Shown here: piece after piece, positions 41,545 through 51,831 of the stretch
Numbering within the stretch: position 1 is the first letter of the stretch
Layout: every line of letters starts with the position of its first letter
Assembly (NCBI GenBank): GCA_964411675.1
Contig: CAYPLR010000002.1
Coordinates: forward strand, 43,765 to 107,764
DNA length: 64,000 nucleotides
From: JAAYBG01 sp964411675
GTDB taxonomy: Bacteria; Bacillota_I; Bacilli_A; ML615J-28; CAG-698
Reading direction: 5' to 3'
Notes under the pieces: model-generated
Database searches by the model: none
The model's input: the letters and a program-made list of their open reading frames with translations, nothing else
What the model was told of the DNA's origin: nothing
Program-made: the position numbers and the translations under genes

Positions 41545-42849
41545 ATGCAAAAAGCACTTAAGAGATTTACACTTCCAGGATATGTCACTTATTATGGAAC
41601 AACCAAAAAGGTTATGATACCTACAGAATATGAAGAAAAAGATGAGGAATTACGAGGAGTATGGTTTTCCACTGTTGCTAATATTGACATTCCTCAAATG
41701 ACTAATCCAGATGAAATTAAGCAATATTTATTGGGAGTTATTCAAAAAGTAAAAGAGTTCAACATGAATACTGTTGTCTTTCAAGTTAGACCTATGAATG
41801 ATGCTTTTTATCCATCAAAACTTAATCCATGGAGTCGTTATATCACAGGAACTGAAGGAAAAGATCCCGGGTTTGATGTGTTTGGATATTTTGTTGAAGA
41901 GGCGAAAAAAGCGGGTATTACAACACATGCTTGGATAAATCCATATCGTGTTACTGGTCAAGAACTGAATAAAATAAGCAAGACAAAAGAAGAATTCTTA
42001 GAAACACTAGATAAGAAAAATTTTGCTCGTAAACATCCTGAATGTGTTATTAAGACATCATTATCAAAACTAATTCTTGATCCTGCAAACGCTAAAGTTA
42101 GAAAGTTTGTTACGGATACGGTATTAGAAATTGCTCAAAACTATGATATAAAAGCTGTCCATATCGATGATTATTTTTATCCATATGAACCAATTGCAGA
42201 TGAAGACGAAGAAAGAAAATTCAAAGAAAGTAAGTTTGATAAACTATCTGATTTCAGAAGAAATAATGTTGATAAACTAATTAAAATGATTTCACAAAAG
42301 CTAAGAAAACTGGATAAGAAGGTTGAGTTTGGTATTAGTCCTTTTGGTATCTATCGAACGAATTCTAAATTCTTTGAAAAAGAAGAAGCAGATGAAGCTT
42401 CGTGGGACAAAGGTTCTAATAATCATAAAGGTTGCTATAGCTGTTACAAAGGATTATATGCTGATGTATATTTGTGGATGAAAAAGAAATGGATTGACTA
42501 TGTAACACCTCAAAACTACTTTGATTTTAGTAATACTAAAATTGATGAAAAAGGTGAGGAAACTTGTCGAGTTCGTTATGCTGACTTAGCTAAATGGTGG
42601 AGTTGGGTTTCAAAAAAAACAGGGATAAAACTATATATGGGACAAGGATTTTATCGATATTCTGATGAAGGAGATTGGTCTAATCCAGAAGAAATTATCA
42701 ATCAATTAAAATTCAATCAGACGTTTCCAAATGTAAAAGGAACTATGTTTTTCACATATAAAAATTTTGTTGAAGAAAAAGTCCAATCAGCAGTTAAAGC
42801 TCGAAAATTATTAAAAGAAATTTGGAAAAATCCAGTAAAAGAAATATAA
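41545..42849 (+). CDS. GHL10/DUF187-type glycoside hydrolase
   Basis: A 434-residue TIM-barrel protein of the glycosyl hydrolase-like 10 group, to which Bacillus YngK and E. coli DigH (YddW, which cleaves peptide-free peptidoglycan strands) belong. Marks: ELRGVWFSTVANID, NTVVFQVRPMNDAFYPSKLNPWS, GITTHAWINPYRVTG, VKAVHIDDYFYPY with acidic catalytic candidates, EFGISPFGIYR and YVTPQNYFDF. Unlike YngK and DigH it has no signal peptide or lipobox, so it should act inside the cell on imported chains. The start follows AAAGGAGAAAGT. It closes the operon. Confidence 0.82.
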   Translation: MQKALKRFTLPGYVTYYGTTKKVMIPTEYEEKDEELRGVWFSTVANIDIPQMTNPDEIKQYLLGVIQKVKEFNMNTVVFQVRPMNDAFYPSKLNPWSRYITGTEGKDPGFDVFGYFVEEAKKAGITTHAWINPYRVTGQELNKISKTKEEFLETLDKKNFARKHPECVIKTSLSKLILDPANAKVRKFVTDTVLEIAQNYDIKAVHIDDYFYPYEPIADEDEERKFKESKFDKLSDFRRNNVDKLIKMISQKLRKLDKKVEFGISPFGIYRTNSKFFEKEEADEASWDKGSNNHKGCYSCYKGLYADVYLWMKKKWIDYVTPQNYFDFSNTKIDEKGEETCRVRYADLAKWWSWVSKKTGIKLYMGQGFYRYSDEGDWSNPEEIINQLKFNQTFPNVKGTMFFTYKNFVEEKVQSAVKARKLLKEIWKNPVKEI

Positions 42850-42853
42850 AACG

Positions 42854-42879
42854 AGTAGCACTTTTTAGTGCTACTTTTT
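42854..42879 (+). terminator. Terminator of the dusB-GHL10 operon
   Basis: AGTAGCACT/AGTGCTACT, a 9-bp stem with a TTTT loop and T-run. Confidence 0.9.
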
Positions 42880-42989
42880 AATATAGGAAATAATTGTTAA
42901 GATATCTTGTATTTAAAAAAGGTTTCTTAATAAAATGTAATAAAATATATTTGTTAAAACAAAAAACCATAAATTATTTAAAATTGGTC

Positions 42990-43018
42990 TTGAAAAAAAA
43001 TCGATTTTATAGTATAAT
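42990..43018 (+). promoter_or_regulatory. Promoter of the GH20-transporter unit
   Basis: TTGAAA (42990-42995), 17-bp spacer, TATAAT (43013-43018). The leader of about 60 bases shows no clear operator or CRE box. Confidence 0.8.
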
Positions 43019-43083
43019 TGTAGAAACTATTATATGGTTAATTTTTTCCGTTTTGATTAAAAAAATATAACTAGGAGAAAGCT

Positions 43084-44961
43084 ATGTATAAGATATACCC
43101 TAACGTCAAGAAAATTTCTTTGGGACAAGGAGAGTTTCTTGTAAAAGAAAAATTAACTGTTTTTTTTCAAGGTGAAAAAGAAAACGTTTTTACCATAACC
43201 AAAGAGTTTATTGATGATAAGAAAAAAGTTAATGAAGCAGAAGCTGATATCATTTTCATAAAAGATGAACAATTAAGCGAAGAAGCTTACAAGTTAGAAG
43301 TCAAAGAAAAGATTTACATTACCTATCAAACAAGAAGGGGAGCACTTTTTGCTCTACAAACATTAAAACAAATTGTTAAGCAAGGAAAAACAAAAATAGA
43401 CTATTTGCAAATATTTGATGAGCCAGATATAAAAATAAGGGGATATATGTTGGATATCAGTCGCGATAAAGTCCCAAAAATTGCGACAATCAAATCGATC
43501 ATTTCAAGAATGGCAGAACTAAAGATGAATCATTTTGAATTATATGTGGAAGGATTCTCTTTTGAATATCAGAGTTTTCACCAATTTTTAGAAGAAGATG
43601 GATACATAAGTGTCAAAGAATATCAAGAACTTGAAAATTATGCGAATGATTTAGGAATTGATATGGTACCAAATCAAAATGGATTTGGTCATATGGCAAA
43701 ATGGTTAGCAACAGAGGAGTTTAAAGATTTAGCAGAGTGCCCAGAAGGAATTTTCTTATGGGGAAGAAATCGTGAACCAAGTACATTAAATCCATTGGAT
43801 TTGCGTTCGCTTGAGCTAATTAGAAAAATGTATTTAGACATGCTACCCTATGCTAAGTCTTCTTATTTTAACATGAATTTTGATGAACCTTTTGAATTAG
43901 GAAAAGGGAAAAGCAAAGAAGAATGTGAGAAAAAGGGAATTGGCAACGTCTATATTGATTATGTTCTGAAAGCTTATGAAATAATAAAACAATATCAAAA
44001 AACGCCATTAATTTGGGGTGATGTTTTAATTAAACATCCTGACTTATTAGGCCGTTTACCAAAAGATATGATTTTTGTTGATTGGGGGTATGATGCAACC
44101 CACCCATTTGATAAAAATTTAGGTCTTTTAAAAAAACTTGGAATTTCTTTTATGGCAGCACCAGGTACAACAAGCTGGTCGAGTTTTACAGCGCGCAATC
44201 GTGATTGGTCAGAAAACATTACTAATGCTTGTTTAGCAGTAAAAAAACATGGTGGAGAAGGTGTTCTCTTAACTGATTGGGGAGATTTTGGCCATTTGCA
44301 ATTCTTACCAATTTCTTATCCAGGGCTTGTTTATATGGGACTATATTCTTGGAGAATGAAAGAAGGAACATACTTAAGTTTAAAAGACTACTTAAACACT
44401 TATATTTTCGATGACAAAGCAGAAATTATGGGTGAATGTTTACTAGATCTAGGTAATTACTACCGTTTTGAAAATGACTATCGTGGCAATGGTGTACCAA
44501 CATTTTATAATTTTATGTGGGCTAGCCTTGCTAATGGTGAAAAAGATAGTATTCAATATTATATCGACCGGGTTAAAACAACGTTTTTAAGTGAAAAGAA
44601 GTTTGCTTTGATGCAAAGATTTTTGGATTTCAAGGAATTTGAACTTGGATTAACTGAAATGAAATGTAGTGATGCTGACTTAATTAAAGCAGAAATGAAG
44701 CAAGCGATTCGCTTTATTCGTATGGCACAGAAAGTTAACATCGGTTTAAACAAACAAATTGATATGAATCTTCGAAAAAAATACTTGGAAGAAATAGTAT
44801 CTGAAAAGAATAATTTTATAAGTGAACAAAAAAGACTTTGGCATACTAGAAATAAATCGGGGGGATTCAAGGATAGTATATTCCTTGTAACGGAGTTTAT
44901 CGACTTTGCTGAAAGCATGTTAGAATTTTTAAATAAAAGAGGTGAAGATTATGAAATCTAA
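43084..44961 (+). CDS. GH20-family beta-N-acetylhexosaminidase, cytoplasmic
   Basis: A 625-residue enzyme with an N-terminal zincin-like domain (about 1-115), then a GH20 barrel: IRGYMLDISRDKVP (118-131), the DMVPNQNGFGHM segment, and the catalytic Asp-Glu pair in NMNFDEPF (D267, E268), replacing the common GGDE. The barrel lacks obvious damage. There is no signal peptide, so the substrate must be an imported GlcNAc/GalNAc glycoside. The family uses substrate-assisted catalysis through the 2-acetamido group. The start follows TAGGAGAAAGCT. It heads the transporter unit and overlaps the binding-protein gene by 11 bases. Confidence 0.85.
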   Translation: MYKIYPNVKKISLGQGEFLVKEKLTVFFQGEKENVFTITKEFIDDKKKVNEAEADIIFIKDEQLSEEAYKLEVKEKIYITYQTRRGALFALQTLKQIVKQGKTKIDYLQIFDEPDIKIRGYMLDISRDKVPKIATIKSIISRMAELKMNHFELYVEGFSFEYQSFHQFLEEDGYISVKEYQELENYANDLGIDMVPNQNGFGHMAKWLATEEFKDLAECPEGIFLWGRNREPSTLNPLDLRSLELIRKMYLDMLPYAKSSYFNMNFDEPFELGKGKSKEECEKKGIGNVYIDYVLKAYEIIKQYQKTPLIWGDVLIKHPDLLGRLPKDMIFVDWGYDATHPFDKNLGLLKKLGISFMAAPGTTSWSSFTARNRDWSENITNACLAVKKHGGEGVLLTDWGDFGHLQFLPISYPGLVYMGLYSWRMKEGTYLSLKDYLNTYIFDDKAEIMGECLLDLGNYYRFENDYRGNGVPTFYNFMWASLANGEKDSIQYYIDRVKTTFLSEKKFALMQRFLDFKEFELGLTEMKCSDADLIKAEMKQAIRFIRMAQKVNIGLNKQIDMNLRKKYLEEIVSEKNNFISEQKRLWHTRNKSGGFKDSIFLVTEFIDFAESMLEFLNKRGEDYEI

Positions 44962-47900
44962 GATTAAATATAACCCCGAAGTTACTAAAAAAGTAGTTAT
45001 ATGGCTAATTTTATTAGCGATTGTAGGACTATTTGGTGGTTCAATCGTAAAGAGTTATGAATCAAATCATATAACATCTAATTCAAAACTATTGGATGTG
45101 GAAATACCATCTGGAAGTTATGAAGATTATCTTAAAGTAAAAGCAGGAATCAATCCCAATCGTTTAGAAGAATTCGATTTGGCTGATTATTGGCAATATT
45201 TAAGTTTCCCTGAAAATAAAACTATTTATGTAGATGGAAATACAGCAAAAGCTAGTGAAGAAGCTACTGATTTTGCTGCTAACTATTTAGTAGATGGCAA
45301 AAAAGGTTATTACACAGGAGAAAATGGAACAGCGACTTGGGATGTAAAGAATGTTCCTGAAGCTGGACTTTATAACGTGATTATCAACTACTACATGCCA
45401 CAAGGTGGTGGAAGTAATGCTGAGAGATTAATTAAAATAAATGATGAAGTATTATTCAGCGATTTAAATAATATTACTTTTTATCGTGTTTGGGCTGACA
45501 AAGGACCCATTGAACAAGACGTTACAGGTAATGATTTAAAACCAACACAAGTAGAAATATTTTCAGAGAGAACTAATTATTTACGTGATGAAACAGGATA
45601 TGTAGCAGAACCGTTTATGATTTATTTCAAAGCAGGTGATAACACAATTTCATTTACATCATTACGAGAAAACTTAGTAATTTTTAGCTTTGAAATTGTT
45701 TCAGTTAAAACTAGTTTGACCTATGCAGAATATTTAGAAGAAAACCAAGATAAAGCAATAGGTAGCAATCATGTTGAAAAGATTGAAGCAGAAACAGCGT
45801 TTGAGCGTTCTTCACCAACACTATATGCTACTAGCGATAGAACAAGTCCATTAAATAATCCTGCTGATCCAGTTAAAACAAAATATAACTCTATCGGTGG
45901 GTCAAAATGGTCAACTCCAGGAGATTGGATTTCTTGGAAAGTAACAGCTCCAGAAGCGGGATTCTATCATATTTCTTTTAGAGCAAAACAAAATTTATCA
46001 CGTGGTTTATTCTCTACTAGAAGAGTTTATATTAATGATGAAGTTCCTTTTAAAGAAGCAAATAATGCTCGTTTCTATTATAGTAGTGACTGGGAAGTTG
46101 TTACTATTGGTAGCGAAGAAGAAAAATATTTGTTCTATCTTGAAGAAGGGGAAAACACCGTTACATTAGAAGCTACATTAGGTGATTATGGAGATCCAAT
46201 TAGTAAAGTACAACAAGTAATTGATGATCTGAGCGAACTTTACTTAAAGATAATTTCTATTACAACTGCAAACCCAGATGAATATCAAGAATACAATTTA
46301 TATGGTGATAATGCACGTATTTCAACAGATAAAAAAGGACGCACAATGGAAAAGATATTCTCTGATAGTGCTGTTATCCTAAATGAAGTATCTGAGTATA
46401 TCACAAGTCTTACTGGTGAAAAGAGTAGTTTAAATAACACTCTTGATAAAACAGTATTACAAATTGGCGGAGAAGTAACTAGAAATGGTAAGACTTCTGA
46501 TTTGGGTGGCTTTGCTACTAAACCATGGAACGTTACAAAAGACTTAACAGAGTTTAAGAGTAACTTGTCTGCCTTAGGAACTTGGATTTTGGATATTAAA
46601 GAACAATCATTAATGATTGAGTGCTTATGGGTTCATTCTCAAGATGCAAAATTACCAAATGCCAATGCGAACTTCTTTACGCAAACATGGTTTCAAATTA
46701 AAGCATTCTTCTTATCATTCTTCTTTGATTATGAATCAATTGGTGTTACAAGCACAGAAGGATTTGAAAAAGAAATAGAAGTATGGTACCTAACTAGTGA
46801 ATCAACAGGTCGTGAGCAAGTCAATGCAGTTAAGAATTTAATTGATACAACATTCATTCCTGATACAGGTATTAATATTATATTAAAAATTTTAGCACCA
46901 GGAGTACTGTTACCAGCAACATTAGCAGGAACTGGACCTGATGTTGCTATTAATGTTGGTGGTGGATTACCAGTTAACTATGCATTACGTGGGGCTATTT
47001 ATGACATTAGCCAACAAGAAGATTTCCATGAAGTAACAGGAATTTGTACAGCGGAAAACGCAGCAAAAGGTAATTGTACTCAAAACAATGGAAATTATAC
47101 AGAAGATGATTTTGTAAAATATGATTATCCAGAATATGCAAGATTCCAATATAGCTCAATGATTCCTTATGAATTAGAGGGCGGATATTATGCATTACCA
47201 AATACCTCATCATTCTTGGTAATGTTCTATCGAACAGATATCTTTGAGGAAAATGGATGGTCAGTACCAAAGACATGGGAAGACGTAAAATTACTAGTAA
47301 CAGAATTACAAGTATCAAATCTTGATTTCTATTTACCATTCGAAGATGCAGGTTCTATTATCTATGCAACTCTTCTATATCAAATGGGTGGTCAGTTCTA
47401 TCGTAATGATGATAGAGAATCTGATTTTGATTCTGAATTAGGTATGATAGCCTTTGAAAATTGGTGCAGTTATTTTACTGATTATAGTTTCTTATTAGCA
47501 GCAAACTTCACCAATCGTTTTAGAACAGGTGAAATGCCAATTGGTATTGCTTCTTATGAATTATTTAATACTTTAACAGTATTTGCTCCAGATATTATGG
47601 GTAAATGGACATTTGCTCCACTTCCAGGAACATATCGTGCTGATAACACCTTCAACAATAGTGGTGTTACTAGTGGTACAGCTGTTGTTGTTATGGAACA
47701 ATCTGATGATAAAGATTCATCATGGGAATTCTTAAAGTGGTGGACTTCAACAGAAACACAATATAATTATGCACGAGAACTTGAATCTATTTTAGGTGCT
47801 GCAGCTCGTCATAATACTGCTAATATTGAGGCATTTAAATTATTGCCTTGGTCAAAAACAGAAAGAGATATATTATTATCACAATGGGAAATCACAGTTG

Positions 47901-48070
47901 GTGTTCCAGAAATTGCTGGTGGTTACTATGTAGGACGAAATCTAGAAAATGCAATTCGTGCTGTCATCAATAATGATGCTAATCCACGAGAAACATTTAG
48001 TGATTATATCGTTTTAATTAATAGTGAGATTACCAGAAAACGTAAAGAATTTGGATTACCAGTAGATTAG
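44951..48070 (+). CDS. Membrane-anchored ABC solute-binding protein with carbohydrate-binding-like domains
   Basis: A 1039-residue protein, more than twice the size of a usual binding protein. One N-terminal helix (about 13-31) anchors it; no lipobox. Two beta-sandwich regions follow (about 60-255 and 275-435), the second opening KIEAETAF and both containing W-x-x...GxYxVxxxYxxxxG patterns like CBM6/CBM35. The last 450 residues are a family 1 extracellular solute-binding domain (VEVWYLTSE start, then GTGPDVAIN, GGYYALPNTSSFLVMFYRTDIFEENGW, PKTWEDV, GEMPIGIASYELF). The start at 44951 follows AGAGGTG. Two permease genes follow closely. It probably catches a glycan with its own binding domains. 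Confidence 0.85.
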   Translation: MKSKIKYNPEVTKKVVIWLILLAIVGLFGGSIVKSYESNHITSNSKLLDVEIPSGSYEDYLKVKAGINPNRLEEFDLADYWQYLSFPENKTIYVDGNTAKASEEATDFAANYLVDGKKGYYTGENGTATWDVKNVPEAGLYNVIINYYMPQGGGSNAERLIKINDEVLFSDLNNITFYRVWADKGPIEQDVTGNDLKPTQVEIFSERTNYLRDETGYVAEPFMIYFKAGDNTISFTSLRENLVIFSFEIVSVKTSLTYAEYLEENQDKAIGSNHVEKIEAETAFERSSPTLYATSDRTSPLNNPADPVKTKYNSIGGSKWSTPGDWISWKVTAPEAGFYHISFRAKQNLSRGLFSTRRVYINDEVPFKEANNARFYYSSDWEVVTIGSEEEKYLFYLEEGENTVTLEATLGDYGDPISKVQQVIDDLSELYLKIISITTANPDEYQEYNLYGDNARISTDKKGRTMEKIFSDSAVILNEVSEYITSLTGEKSSLNNTLDKTVLQIGGEVTRNGKTSDLGGFATKPWNVTKDLTEFKSNLSALGTWILDIKEQSLMIECLWVHSQDAKLPNANANFFTQTWFQIKAFFLSFFFDYESIGVTSTEGFEKEIEVWYLTSESTGREQVNAVKNLIDTTFIPDTGINIILKILAPGVLLPATLAGTGPDVAINVGGGLPVNYALRGAIYDISQQEDFHEVTGICTAENAAKGNCTQNNGNYTEDDFVKYDYPEYARFQYSSMIPYELEGGYYALPNTSSFLVMFYRTDIFEENGWSVPKTWEDVKLLVTELQVSNLDFYLPFEDAGSIIYATLLYQMGGQFYRNDDRESDFDSELGMIAFENWCSYFTDYSFLLAANFTNRFRTGEMPIGIASYELFNTLTVFAPDIMGKWTFAPLPGTYRADNTFNNSGVTSGTAVVVMEQSDDKDSSWEFLKWWTSTETQYNYARELESILGAAARHNTANIEAFKLLPWSKTERDILLSQWEITVGVPEIAGGYYVGRNLENAIRAVINNDANPRETFSDYIVLINSEITRKRKEFGLPVD

Positions 48071-48084
48071 GATTGGAGATCGTT

Positions 48085-49077
48085 ATGGAAAAAGAAATGA
48101 AACAAGAAAATAAACCGAATTTTTCAAAACGTTTCTCAGAGTGGCGAGAAAAGCGAAGATTAAAAATGGATCTTTGGAGTAGAAAGAAGCCTTTTAGAAG
48201 GAAGATGTATTTAAATAGAGAACTATATTTGATGATGTTCCCTTATCTTCTACTATTTGCAACCTTCACAGTAATCCCTGTTGCCATGAGTTTGGGATTA
48301 AGTTTTACAGATTTTAACTTATTGGAGTGGCCACCAGGATGGGTAGGATGGGAGAATTATCTTAACCTATTTCTTGAGGATCCTATTTTTGTAACCGCAT
48401 TAAAAAACACATTAATTATTGCAGTTATTGTGGGTCCAGGTGGATATCTATTATCCTTTGTATTCGCTTGGTTGATTAATGAACTCCCTCGTTATTTGAG
48501 AGCAGTTGTTACATTCGTATTCTATGCTCCAGCATTAACAGGTGCCATTTCAATTTGGCGTTTGATATTCTTCAGTGATTATTATGGATGGGCAAATTCA
48601 TTATTGATGAAATTGCAGATTATTCGTGAACCAATTACATGGTTAAAAGATCCTCAGTATATTTTACCAATTGTTATTCTTGTACAATTATGGATGAGTT
48701 TAGGTGTTAACTTCCTAGCTATTATTGGTGGTTTAAAAACAGTAAACAAGGAATTATACGAAGCAGGAGCAATTGATGGGGTTAAGAATAGATGGCAAGA
48801 ATTGTGGTTTATCACTCTTCCTTCTATCAAGGACCAATTGTTGTTTAGTGCGGTAATTCAGATTGCCAATACATTAGGCGTTGGTGCTGTTACAACAGCT
48901 CTTTGTGGATTCCCTTCGGTACAATATGCTGGACATACAATAGTAAATCATCTATCCGATTATACTAGTACCCGATTTGAATTAGGATATGCTTCAGCAA
49001 TAGCAACATTGCTATTCTTAGCTTCCATCGGTTTAAATAGTTTGATTAGGAAGATGATTAGAAAGGTAGGTTCATAA
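48085..49077 (+). CDS. Sugar ABC transporter permease (MalF-type)
   Basis: A 330-residue inner-membrane protein with six helices, the first near residue 48 after a very basic N-terminal tail of about 40 residues. The EAA loop that docks on the ATPase is YEAGAIDGVKNRWQELWFITLP (about 222-243). Length and layout fit the MalF/UgpA carbohydrate group. The start at 48085 follows TTGGAGATCG. It pairs with the next gene, beginning one base after its stop. Confidence 0.9.
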   Translation: MEKEMKQENKPNFSKRFSEWREKRRLKMDLWSRKKPFRRKMYLNRELYLMMFPYLLLFATFTVIPVAMSLGLSFTDFNLLEWPPGWVGWENYLNLFLEDPIFVTALKNTLIIAVIVGPGGYLLSFVFAWLINELPRYLRAVVTFVFYAPALTGAISIWRLIFFSDYYGWANSLLMKLQIIREPITWLKDPQYILPIVILVQLWMSLGVNFLAIIGGLKTVNKELYEAGAIDGVKNRWQELWFITLPSIKDQLLFSAVIQIANTLGVGAVTTALCGFPSVQYAGHTIVNHLSDYTSTRFELGYASAIATLLFLASIGLNSLIRKMIRKVGS

Positions 49078-49078
49078 T

Positions 49079-50074
49079 ATGGCGAAAACAAAAGCAGAAC
49101 TTTTAAATGAAGAAACTTCGCAAAAGCAATTAGAAGAAACGCGCGAAAAACTAAACGCCAAAAAGGCACGCCATATTGATTCTCGACCTTTCGCAGAAAT
49201 ATCTTCATTAAAAATTAAAAACAGATCAAAAATAAAGAAACGTATTAACCGTTCAAAAGGTGGCGACATTGCCTTATTCGTATTCTTAGCAGTTTGTGGG
49301 ATTTTAAGTATCTTACCATTGATTCTAATTATTAATAATGCGTTTAAGCCTCTCGATGAAATTTTCAGATTTCCACCAACAATCTTTGTTAGGAATCCTA
49401 CCTTAAACAATTTTGCTGACTTAGGTGTAGTACTTGGAACATCTCTAGTACCATTCTCAAGGTATTTATTTAATACCATCTTAGTAACTGTATTAGGTAC
49501 TTTTGGTCACGTGTTTGTGGCTTCTATGTGCGCTTATGTCCTGGCAAAATACCGCGTTCCTGGCTCATTGTTTATCAACGGATTAATCGTTTATTCATTA
49601 ATGTTCCCAGGAAGCGTAACAGCTACACCACATTACATTATTTTGAATAGTTTAGGATTAATCGATACTTATTGGTCAATTGTTTTACCAGTAATGGCAG
49701 GTTCGTTAGGCCTTTATTTGATGAGACAATTCATGGTAGGTGTACCGATGGAATATGTTGAATCAGCAAAGCTTGATGGTGCAAGTGAATTAAGAATTTA
49801 TTGGACAATTGTTATGCCAATTGTAAAACCGGCTTGGGTAACATTGATCATTCTTGACTTCCAAAGTTTATGGAGTACCTATGGTTCAACAACAATTTAT
49901 CGTGAAGATTATAAAATGTTAAGTTATGCAATTAATCAGATTGCAACAGCTGGTGTTGCTCGTACTGGTACTTTAAATGCAGTATCCTTAATCATGATTA
50001 CTGTACCAATCGCTGTCTTTATATTCTCTCAAAGTAATGTAATGGATACTATGGCTCAGTCAGGTATGAAGTAG
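49079..50074 (+). CDS. Sugar ABC transporter permease (MalG-type)
   Basis: A 331-residue permease with six helices after an unusually long charged N-terminal tail (about 1-62). The EAA loop is VESAKLDGASELRIYWTIVMP (about 222-242), as in MalG-type partners. The start follows GAAAGGTAGG. Together with the previous protein it forms the channel for the large binding protein. The ATPase is not encoded here; a shared MsmX-like ATPase is inferred. Confidence 0.9.
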   Translation: MAKTKAELLNEETSQKQLEETREKLNAKKARHIDSRPFAEISSLKIKNRSKIKKRINRSKGGDIALFVFLAVCGILSILPLILIINNAFKPLDEIFRFPPTIFVRNPTLNNFADLGVVLGTSLVPFSRYLFNTILVTVLGTFGHVFVASMCAYVLAKYRVPGSLFINGLIVYSLMFPGSVTATPHYIILNSLGLIDTYWSIVLPVMAGSLGLYLMRQFMVGVPMEYVESAKLDGASELRIYWTIVMPIVKPAWVTLIILDFQSLWSTYGSTTIYREDYKMLSYAINQIATAGVARTGTLNAVSLIMITVPIAVFIFSQSNVMDTMAQSGMK

Positions 50075-50085
50075 GAGGTGCGATA

Positions 50086-51831
50086 ATGAGAAAACTAATA
50101 AAAATTCTTCTTGTTATTGTTGCTTTTAGTTGTGGACTTGCTTCAACAAATGTAAAGGCTGCAACAGGATATATTTATTCTCACAATGGTCAAATCATCC
50201 AGTCTTCAGTAGGATTCTCTGCTACTAGTGATGGTATCTATAATGTTATTAGTTCTGCTTGGGGTGGAAAAATCGCTGCATCAGAATTCACTAGTCCAGA
50301 AGATTTATTTATCTATAAGGAAACATATGAAGAAGATGGAGATATCATTACTCAAGATAAAATATATGTAGTAGATTCTGTTTCAAATAAATTGTTTGTT
50401 TTCGATGGAAATATGAACTATATTGAAACAATTTCTCGCTTTGAAGTAGTTCCTGACAACTTTACCAATACACAATTATTAGCAATGAAAACAAAGAAAA
50501 TTGTTGCTAGTGCAACATCAAGTGTATTGTTTGCTGAAGGAATGTATCCATTCGCTTCTTTAAGAGCGGTTCAAGAAACACCTTATGAAGAGCGAACAGA
50601 TACACAAAAGTTTTATATTGAACCATTAAAATTATCTGGTGTTTATCGATCAACAAGATATCTTCGTGATGCCAACAATGTTATTATTGAAGGTCAATAT
50701 GAGGATTTGATTTACTTGTGCGATAACGGAAATAGTCAAATTGTTATCGTTGATGCAAAAACATACAAAGTTGTGCAAGTAGTTAGTTCACCAACAGATG
50801 TTACTTTTTCAGGAAAAACATTTGCTCCAACAAAAATCGTTACCGATAGTGCTGGAAGAATGTATGTCATTTCTGACGGTATTTATGAAGGTATCATGTT
50901 AATGAGTAATCGTGGTGTGTTTATGCGATTCGTTGGTGTTAACTATACCACTTTAACATTTTGGGAAGCGCTTTGGCGTAACCTTGCAACTGAAACTCAA
51001 CGTCAACAAATGAGTTCAATCTTACAAACAGAATTTAAAAATTTCACAATCGATAGTCAAGGATTCATCTACACCGTATCAAGGGCATCAACAAATCCAG
51101 ATACAGGGGTAAAGGATGATACAACCATGATTAAACGAATCAATCAAGCGGGAAATGATGTACTAACAAGAAATGGTTATGCTGTTCCAAAAGGAGACTT
51201 AATAACAATTCTAAGTGGTACTAATGCTGGTGGATCACAATTTTCAGCCGTAGCTGTTAATGAATATGGTGTTTATACCGTTGCAGATTCCCGTAATGGA
51301 CGTTTATTTACTTATGATAATGAAGGGAACTTACTCTATATTTCTGCTGGTAGCGGTGATGAAATCAGTGATTTACGAAATCCTGTTGCTGTTCGCTATC
51401 AAGGAGAAAATGTTATCGTTCTTGATAAAAATAATAAAGCAGTAATCCGTTATCAACCAACAGAAATTGCAAAAATTATCAATAAAGCAGTTAAGTATCA
51501 CTATGAAGGTGACTTAGAGTCATCATCAGAGCAATGGGCTAATGTGATTACTGAAAATCCAAATTATGAATATGCCTATGTTGGTATTGGTAAAACTCTA
51601 TTAACATCAGGACGTTATCAAGAAGCAATGCTATATTTCAAAACAGGATATAGTGTTGAATATTATTCAAAAGCATACAAGCTGTATCGTGATGAAATTA
51701 TTAAGAAATATTTTCCATATGCGATGTCAGCAGTTTTAGGTCTAATAGCAATTGGGGTGGGAATTAAGACATATAAGAAGATTCGAAACAGAAAGCCAGA
51801 TACAATGGGTAAAGGTGAAGAATATGAATGA
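50086..51831 (+). CDS. Extracellular NHL/beta-propeller protein with TPR and C-terminal anchor
   Basis: A 581-residue protein with a cleavable signal peptide (1-25, ending VKAA), a beta-propeller-like body with NHL-type repeats (IYVVDSVSNKLFVFD, LIYLCDNGNSQIVIVD, VYTVADSRNGRLFTYDNEG, NVIVLDKNNKAVIRYQ), a TPR-like helical pair (about 465-545, WANVITENPNYEYAYVGIGKTLL) and a C-terminal membrane helix (about 552-570) with a basic stop-transfer. It is thus displayed outside, tethered at its C-terminus. The start follows TAGGAGGTGCG. Its place between permease genes implies a partner role in transport, such as scaffolding or ligand capture, but no function is established. Confidence 0.78.
   Translation: MRKLIKILLVIVAFSCGLASTNVKAATGYIYSHNGQIIQSSVGFSATSDGIYNVISSAWGGKIAASEFTSPEDLFIYKETYEEDGDIITQDKIYVVDSVSNKLFVFDGNMNYIETISRFEVVPDNFTNTQLLAMKTKKIVASATSSVLFAEGMYPFASLRAVQETPYEERTDTQKFYIEPLKLSGVYRSTRYLRDANNVIIEGQYEDLIYLCDNGNSQIVIVDAKTYKVVQVVSSPTDVTFSGKTFAPTKIVTDSAGRMYVISDGIYEGIMLMSNRGVFMRFVGVNYTTLTFWEALWRNLATETQRQQMSSILQTEFKNFTIDSQGFIYTVSRASTNPDTGVKDDTTMIKRINQAGNDVLTRNGYAVPKGDLITILSGTNAGGSQFSAVAVNEYGVYTVADSRNGRLFTYDNEGNLLYISAGSGDEISDLRNPVAVRYQGENVIVLDKNNKAVIRYQPTEIAKIINKAVKYHYEGDLESSSEQWANVITENPNYEYAYVGIGKTLLTSGRYQEAMLYFKTGYSVEYYSKAYKLYRDEIIKKYFPYAMSAVLGLIAIGVGIKTYKKIRNRKPDTMGKGEEYE

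Noticed and set aside
44559..44918. Minus-strand frame of 119 codons inside the GH20 gene
   Set aside because: Low-complexity Ser/Phe-rich product, no ribosome site, fully inside a well-supported gene.
47007..47339. Minus-strand frame of 110 codons inside the large binding-protein gene
   Set aside because: No start context and lies opposite conserved solute-binding motifs.
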